Source of the DNA: Thermococcus siculi
GTDB lineage: Archaea; Methanobacteriota_B; Thermococci; Thermococcales; Thermococcaceae
NCBI RefSeq assembly: GCF_002214505.1
Contig: NZ_CP015103.1
Coordinates: forward strand, 1,922,001 to 1,986,000
Length of the DNA stretch: 64,000 nt
Reading direction: 5' to 3'
Part shown: in pieces, positions 60,707 to 64,000 of the stretch
Numbering within the stretch: position 1 is the stretch's first letter
Layout of the letters: each line of letters opens with the position of its first letter
Translations under genes and position numbers: made by a program
Notes under the pieces: generated by a model
What the model was told of the DNA's origin: nothing
The model's input: the letters and a program-made list of their open reading frames with translations, nothing else
The model's database searches: none

Positions 60707-61564
60707 ATGATAATACGAAACGTGGGCCTCGACAGTTCAGCCAAGCTTGCCTTCCAGAGCCACGCCCACACGGATCACTTCGTCAGCGGTGAGGTCATCT
60801 TCGCCACGAAAGCCACCAAATACCTCAGCCACCTGCGGAAGGGCGGCTTTTACAGGGAAATCCCTTTTGGGAAGACCTTCTACATCGGCGATTTTAAGGC
60901 AAAGCTCTACCCCGCCGGCCACATGCTCGGCTCCGCCGGAATAAAGCTCTGGCTCCAAAACGGAACGCTCTTTTACACCGGCGATACAAAGTGGTACAAG
61001 CTGAGAACCGCGGAAAAGAGCCGCTTCCCGAGGGCGGATGTCCTCATAATTGAAGCCACCTTTGGAGTTCCGAGCTTCACCTTTCCCTCTCCGAGGGAGG
61101 CCGAGAAGAAGCTGGTCTCCTTTGTCGAGGAGGCTTTAGACCGGGGGAAGAGGCCGACCCTCTACGTCAATCAGATGGGGAAGGCCCAGGAGGTCATGAA
61201 GATACTCGACGTCCACGGGATAACAGTTAGGCCGAGCGGGGAGATGCTAAAGGTGGCGAGGGTGTATTCCAAGTTCGGGGTCGAGTTCGGAAACATAGAG
61301 AAAGATGGGGAAGTCGTTCTCCGCTCCTACCGCTCGCCGAGGGTTGAGAACTCCCTGTCGCCGTGGGAGCTAACGGTTTCCGGCTTCGGAAGGCTCAAGC
61401 TCAGCAACCACGCGGACTTCTGGGAGCTGATGAGGATAGTAGAGAGAGTAACGCCGGAAAAGATTTTCACGGTTTATGGTTTCTCGGAGGAATTCGCACG
61501 GATTCTCCGCGGGCTTGACTATAACGCCACGGCCATTAAGCAGGGGGCCCAGTTGGAACTCTAG
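60707..61564 (+). CDS. MBL-fold hydrolase, beta-CASP/SNM1-like
   Basis: 285-aa metallo-beta-lactamase fold protein. The metal-binding SHAHTDH gives H19, H21, D23 and H24; GHMLGSAG and YTGDTKW supply the next ligands. The C-terminal half has the strand-helix pattern and SNHADF with the terminal His seen in RNA- and DNA-processing MBL enzymes, so a nuclease activity is likelier than lactamase. It is shorter than archaeal CPSF-type beta-CASP ribonucleases. ATG 60707 lacks a ribosome binding site; an A/T-rich GGCTATTATTT at about 60675 suggests leaderless transcription. Confidence 0.8.
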   Translation: MIIRNVGLDSSAKLAFQSHAHTDHFVSGEVIFATKATKYLSHLRKGGFYREIPFGKTFYIGDFKAKLYPAGHMLGSAGIKLWLQNGTLFYTGDTKWYKLRTAEKSRFPRADVLIIEATFGVPSFTFPSPREAEKKLVSFVEEALDRGKRPTLYVNQMGKAQEVMKILDVHGITVRPSGEMLKVARVYSKFGVEFGNIEKDGEVVLRSYRSPRVENSLSPWELTVSGFGRLKLSNHADFWELMRIVERVTPEKIFTVYGFSEEFARILRGLDYNATAIKQGAQLEL

Positions 61565-61637
61565 CGAATATGGGGAACTCACCATTTTAGTCACCAATGC
61601 ACATTAAAAGACGCAAAACTTTTTAAACCCTTTTTCT

Positions 61638-61660
61638 TTTAGTTACTACTGGTAACCAAA
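61638..61660 (+). promoter_or_regulatory. Phr-type heat-shock operator at hsp20
   Basis: The site TTTAGTTAC, 5 bases, GTAACCAAA is a palindrome with inner arms GTTAC/GTAAC and outer TTT/AAA. It matches the layout of Phr (the Pyrococcus heat-shock repressor) binding sites as I remember them. A TATA-like CTTTTTAAA lies just upstream at about 61619-61627, so the palindrome overlaps the predicted transcription start, where Phr is known to block polymerase recruitment. Confidence 0.7.
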
Positions 61661-61679
61661 AGGGTCGGGGGGTGAGAGC

Positions 61680-62171
61680 ATGGTCTGGAGGAGGGACCGC
61701 TACTGGGATCCCTTCGACCTGATGAGGGAGATACAGGAGGAGATCGACGCCATCTTCAGGGACGTCATGCGCGGCCCGAGGCTCTGGAGCACCCGCGAGC
61801 CTGGAGAGGGCTACGAGTTCAGCGTCGCCGAGACCTGGCGCGAACCCTTCGTGGACATCTTCGACAGAGGCGACAGGTTCGTTATCACCGCGGAGCTTCC
61901 GGGAGTCCGCAAGGAGGACATCAAGCTCCGCGTTACCGAGGACACCGTCTACCTGGAGGCCCAGGTGAGGCGCGAGAAGGAGCTTGAGCAGGAGGGAGCC
62001 ATAAGGATCGAGCGCTACTACAGCGGCTACAGGAGGGTCATCAGGCTTCCGGAGGAGGTCATCCCGGAGAAGGCCAAGGCCCGCTACAACAACGGCGTCC
62101 TTGAGATCGAGATTCCGAAGAAGAAGCCCACCAAGACCGAGAAGGAGGGCTTCGAGGTCAAGATCGAGTGA
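61680..62171 (+). CDS. hsp20: Small heat shock protein, Hsp20/alpha-crystallin
   Basis: 163-aa small heat shock protein that holds unfolding proteins in oligomers. The alpha-crystallin domain spans about 55-150 (FVDIFDRGDRFVITAELPGV, VYLEAQVRREKELEQEG, GVLEIEIPK), and the C-terminal LEIEIPKK includes an IxI-type motif. ATG 61680 follows GGGGGGTGAGAG. Its promoter carries a Phr-type palindrome. The next gene is a Cdc48-type ATPase, the same order as the hsp20/aaa+ heat-shock pair in Pyrococcus. Confidence 0.95.
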   Translation: MVWRRDRYWDPFDLMREIQEEIDAIFRDVMRGPRLWSTREPGEGYEFSVAETWREPFVDIFDRGDRFVITAELPGVRKEDIKLRVTEDTVYLEAQVRREKELEQEGAIRIERYYSGYRRVIRLPEEVIPEKAKARYNNGVLEIEIPKKKPTKTEKEGFEVKIE

Positions 62172-62220
62172 AGAGGGAAGACAAGGGGGACACTCCCTTA
62201 TCTTCCTCTACCATCAAACC

Positions 62221-62317
62221 CCCGATGTGGGGCTTCGCCCCACAACCCCACTTTAATTTAAACTCCGAGGGGGCTTTGCCCCCTACAACCCCCAAGTCTT
62301 TGGCTTCCATTGGGGGC
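62221..62317. repeat. Cluster of three palindromic hairpins (REP-like)
   Basis: Three stem-loops lie in the gap between hsp20 and the second cdc48. First, GTGGGGC (62227-62233), loop TTC, GCCCCAC (62237-62243). Second, AGGGGGC (62268-62274), loop TTT, GCCCCCT (62278-62284). Third, CCCCCAA (62289-62295) pairs with TTGGGGG (62310-62316) over a 14-base loop. The first two and their ACAACCCC flanks look like copies of one element. They resemble dispersed palindromic units and could also attenuate or process the transcript. No U-run follows. Confidence 0.6.
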
Positions 62318-62375
62318 TGAAATCAGAACGGATGAACCAACGATCATCGGTCATAAAAAGTGGAGGTGATGTAAG

Positions 62376-64000
62376 ATGACCGAAAAGAGAGAGGTTAAGT
62401 TGAAGGTGGCATCCGCTTACCAGCGCGACGTTGGTAGGGGAATCGTCAGGATTGATAGGAAGGCGATGCGCGATATTGGAGTTCAGTCAGGTGACATAAT
62501 CGAGATCATCGGAACCAAGAACACGGCCGCCGTCGTCTGGCCGGCCTATCCAGAGGACGAGGGGCTGGGAATTATAAGAATGGACGGTACCATCAGGAAG
62601 AACGCCGGCGTCGGCCTCGGAGACGAGGTCACCGTCAGGAGGGCCGAGGTCAAGGAGGCCAGGAAGGTCATAGTCGCGCCGACCGAACCGATAAGGTTTG
62701 GCCACGACTTCGTCGAGTGGTTCCACAGCAGGCTCGTCGGAAGGCCCGTTGTGAGGGGAGACTACATAAAGGTCGGAATCCTTGGCCAGGAGCTGACCTT
62801 TGTCGTTACTGCAACAACCCCAGCTGGAATCGTCCAGATCACCGAGTTCACCGAGTTCCAGGTCAGTGAGAAGCCCGTTAAGGAGGTCAGCAAGACGGCA
62901 GCCCTCGGCGTCACCTACGAGGACATAGGCGGCCTCAAGGACGTCATCCAGAAGGTCAGGGAGATGATAGAACTCCCGCTCAAACACCCGGAGATATTCG
63001 AGAAGCTCGGCATCGAGCCGCCGAAGGGCGTCCTCCTCTACGGTCCGCCTGGAACCGGTAAGACCCTGCTCGCGAAGGCAGTAGCCAACGAGGCAAACGC
63101 TCACTTCATAGCCATCAACGGTCCGGAGATAATGAGCAAGTACTACGGCGAGAGCGAGGAGCGCCTGAGGGAGGTCTTCAAGGAGGCAGAAGAGAACGCC
63201 CCGAGCATAATCTTCATCGACGAGATAGACGCGATAGCTCCGAAGAGAGAGGAGACCCACGGCGAGGTCGAGAAGAGGGTCGTCAGCCAGCTGCTAACGC
63301 TAATGGACGGTCTGAAGAGCCGCGGAAAGGTCATTGTAATCGGTGCCACCAACAGGCCCGACGCCATTGACCCGGCTCTGAGGAGACCAGGAAGGTTCGA
63401 CCGCGAGCTTGAGGTCGGCGTCCCCGACAAGCAGGGCAGAAAGGAGATACTCCAGATACACACCAGGGGCATGCCGATTGAGCCGGAGTTCAGAAAGAGC
63501 AGGGTCATTGAGATACTCGAGGAGCTTGAGAAGAACGACGCCTACCGCGAGGCGGCCGAGCGGGCCGTTATGAAGGTCAAGAACGCCAAGGACGAAGAGG
63601 AGATCAAGGAAATCCTCAGGGATGTCGACGAGAGGCTCTACGACGAGGTCAAGGCCAAGCTCATCGACGGCCTGCTTGAGGAGCTGGCGGAGGTTACTCA
63701 CGGATTCGTCGGTGCCGACTTAGCAGCGCTCGCCAGGGAGGCAGCCATGGCCGCTCTGAGAAGGCTCATCCAGGATGGCAAGATAGACTTCGAGGCCGAG
63801 CACATACCCAAGGAAGTCCTCGAGGATCTCAAGGTCACCAGGAAGGACTTCTACGAGGCGCTGAAGATGATCGAACCGAGCGCGCTCAGGGAAGTCCTCC
63901 TGGAGGTTCCAAACGTCCACTGGGAGGACGTCGGTGGCCTCGAGGACGTTAAGGAAGAGCTTAGAGAGGCCGTTGAGTGGCCGCTCAGGTACCCGGAGGC
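62376..64000 (+). CDS. cdc48: Cdc48/VCP-type AAA+ ATPase (copy 2), partial
   Basis: The first 541 codons of a second Cdc48 gene, open to the window end and not stopped. It starts at ATG 62376 after GGAGGTGAT with [20 protein letters not shown]; the N domain, the D1 Walker A GPPGTGKT (codons about 231-238) and Walker B IIFIDE are complete, and the same charged D1 insertion as in copy 1 is present (about 380-437). The visible part ends as the D2 ring begins (WPLRYPEA). It differs from copy 1 throughout, with a notably different N domain, so it is an old paralogue. Downstream of hsp20, it probably belongs to the heat-shock regulon. Confidence 0.93.
   Translation, partial: MTEKREVKLKVASAYQRDVGRGIVRIDRKAMRDIGVQSGDIIEIIGTKNTAAVVWPAYPEDEGLGIIRMDGTIRKNAGVGLGDEVTVRRAEVKEARKVIVAPTEPIRFGHDFVEWFHSRLVGRPVVRGDYIKVGILGQELTFVVTATTPAGIVQITEFTEFQVSEKPVKEVSKTAALGVTYEDIGGLKDVIQKVREMIELPLKHPEIFEKLGIEPPKGVLLYGPPGTGKTLLAKAVANEANAHFIAINGPEIMSKYYGESEERLREVFKEAEENAPSIIFIDEIDAIAPKREETHGEVEKRVVSQLLTLMDGLKSRGKVIVIGATNRPDAIDPALRRPGRFDRELEVGVPDKQGRKEILQIHTRGMPIEPEFRKSRVIEILEELEKNDAYREAAERAVMKVKNAKDEEEIKEILRDVDERLYDEVKAKLIDGLLEELAEVTHGFVGADLAALAREAAMAALRRLIQDGKIDFEAEHIPKEVLEDLKVTRKDFYEALKMIEPSALREVLLEVPNVHWEDVGGLEDVKEELREAVEWPLRYPE

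Noticed and set aside
62487-63260. A 257-codon minus-strand frame opposite the second cdc48
   Set aside because: It is antisense to a highly conserved AAA+ coding region; a similar shadow lies opposite the first cdc48 at 39318-40367, as expected from shared codon use.
1-64000. rRNA and tRNA genes and CRISPR arrays
   Set aside because: None of the characteristic T-loop, 16S/23S or regularly spaced repeat patterns were seen between genes. A decisive test would be tRNAscan-SE and a repeat finder.

Overview
The window is a gene-dense, moderately GC-rich stretch of a euryarchaeal chromosome, almost certainly a Thermococcus or close relative (Thermococcales). The evidence is an ADP-dependent phosphofructokinase with a TGM-like operator, an hsp20 gene with a Phr-type heat-shock palindrome followed by an AAA+ ATPase, ADP-forming acyl-CoA synthetase subunits, XerA, TFB, FEN1, archaeal/eukaryotic-type ribosomal proteins (S19e, L18Ae/LX, L31e, L39e), aIF6, and a CGP-CTERM surface protein. 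Many genes have strong GGTGA-type ribosome binding sites or TATA boxes about 25-30 bp upstream of leaderless starts. I see no rRNA, tRNA or CRISPR array.

Layout. 0-5.2 kb: SfsA, a membrane GT2 glycosyltransferase, a TOPRIM/coiled-coil protein overlapping xerA, and a DUF4143-type ATPase with an operator-like promoter. 5.3-12.4 kb: ADP-PFK, an Asp/Glu racemase-family protein, a nitroreductase, ThiI and a THUMP-less ThiI-like paralogue, small membrane proteins, an MFS transporter. 12.4-21.4 kb: an ADP-forming acyl-CoA synthetase beta/alpha operon, a TIM-barrel isomerase and an MgtE-type transporter divergent from two PhoU/TrkA-C regulators, endonuclease III, Maf, and three overlapping genes for tiny membrane/coiled-coil proteins. 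21.4-35.6 kb: PIN-ATPase-KH protein, MinD, GPN GTPase, AsnB, a CWB2-like surface protein, GT4, Sua5, a helical-repeat protein, a VapBC pair (vapB only 56 codons), SerS, MoeA.

35.7-38.7 kb is a decaying accessory patch: an ATPase fossil, an intact relative, and a gene broken by what looks like a two-base change in a CA repeat. 38.8-42.5 kb: a RuvX/RNase H-like putative nuclease translationally coupled to Cdc48, then a PRC-barrel protein. 42.5-47.6 kb: phosphoesterase, a second acyl-CoA synthetase alpha gene with a single frameshift, PsiE-like protein, FEN1, TFB. 47.7-53.5 kb: two translation clusters (YhbY-S19e-PDCD5 and L39e-L31e-aIF6-LX); the first is interrupted by two A+T-richer genes (a DUF4855-like protein and a secreted protein distantly resembling the CGP-CTERM protein at 53.6-55.5 kb). 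55.6-64 kb: methylmalonyl-CoA mutase large subunit, an ABC-2 transporter pair, a third ATPase, an MBL-fold protein, and hsp20 followed by a second Cdc48 gene that runs off the end.

The items most worth follow-up are the RuvX-like/Cdc48 operon, the MgtE-PhoU/TrkA-C locus, the tandem mini membrane-coil genes, the two frameshifted genes, and the promoter palindromes at tfb, pfk, hsp20 and the first ATPase. Everything is read by eye; family names are from recognised motifs, not searches.
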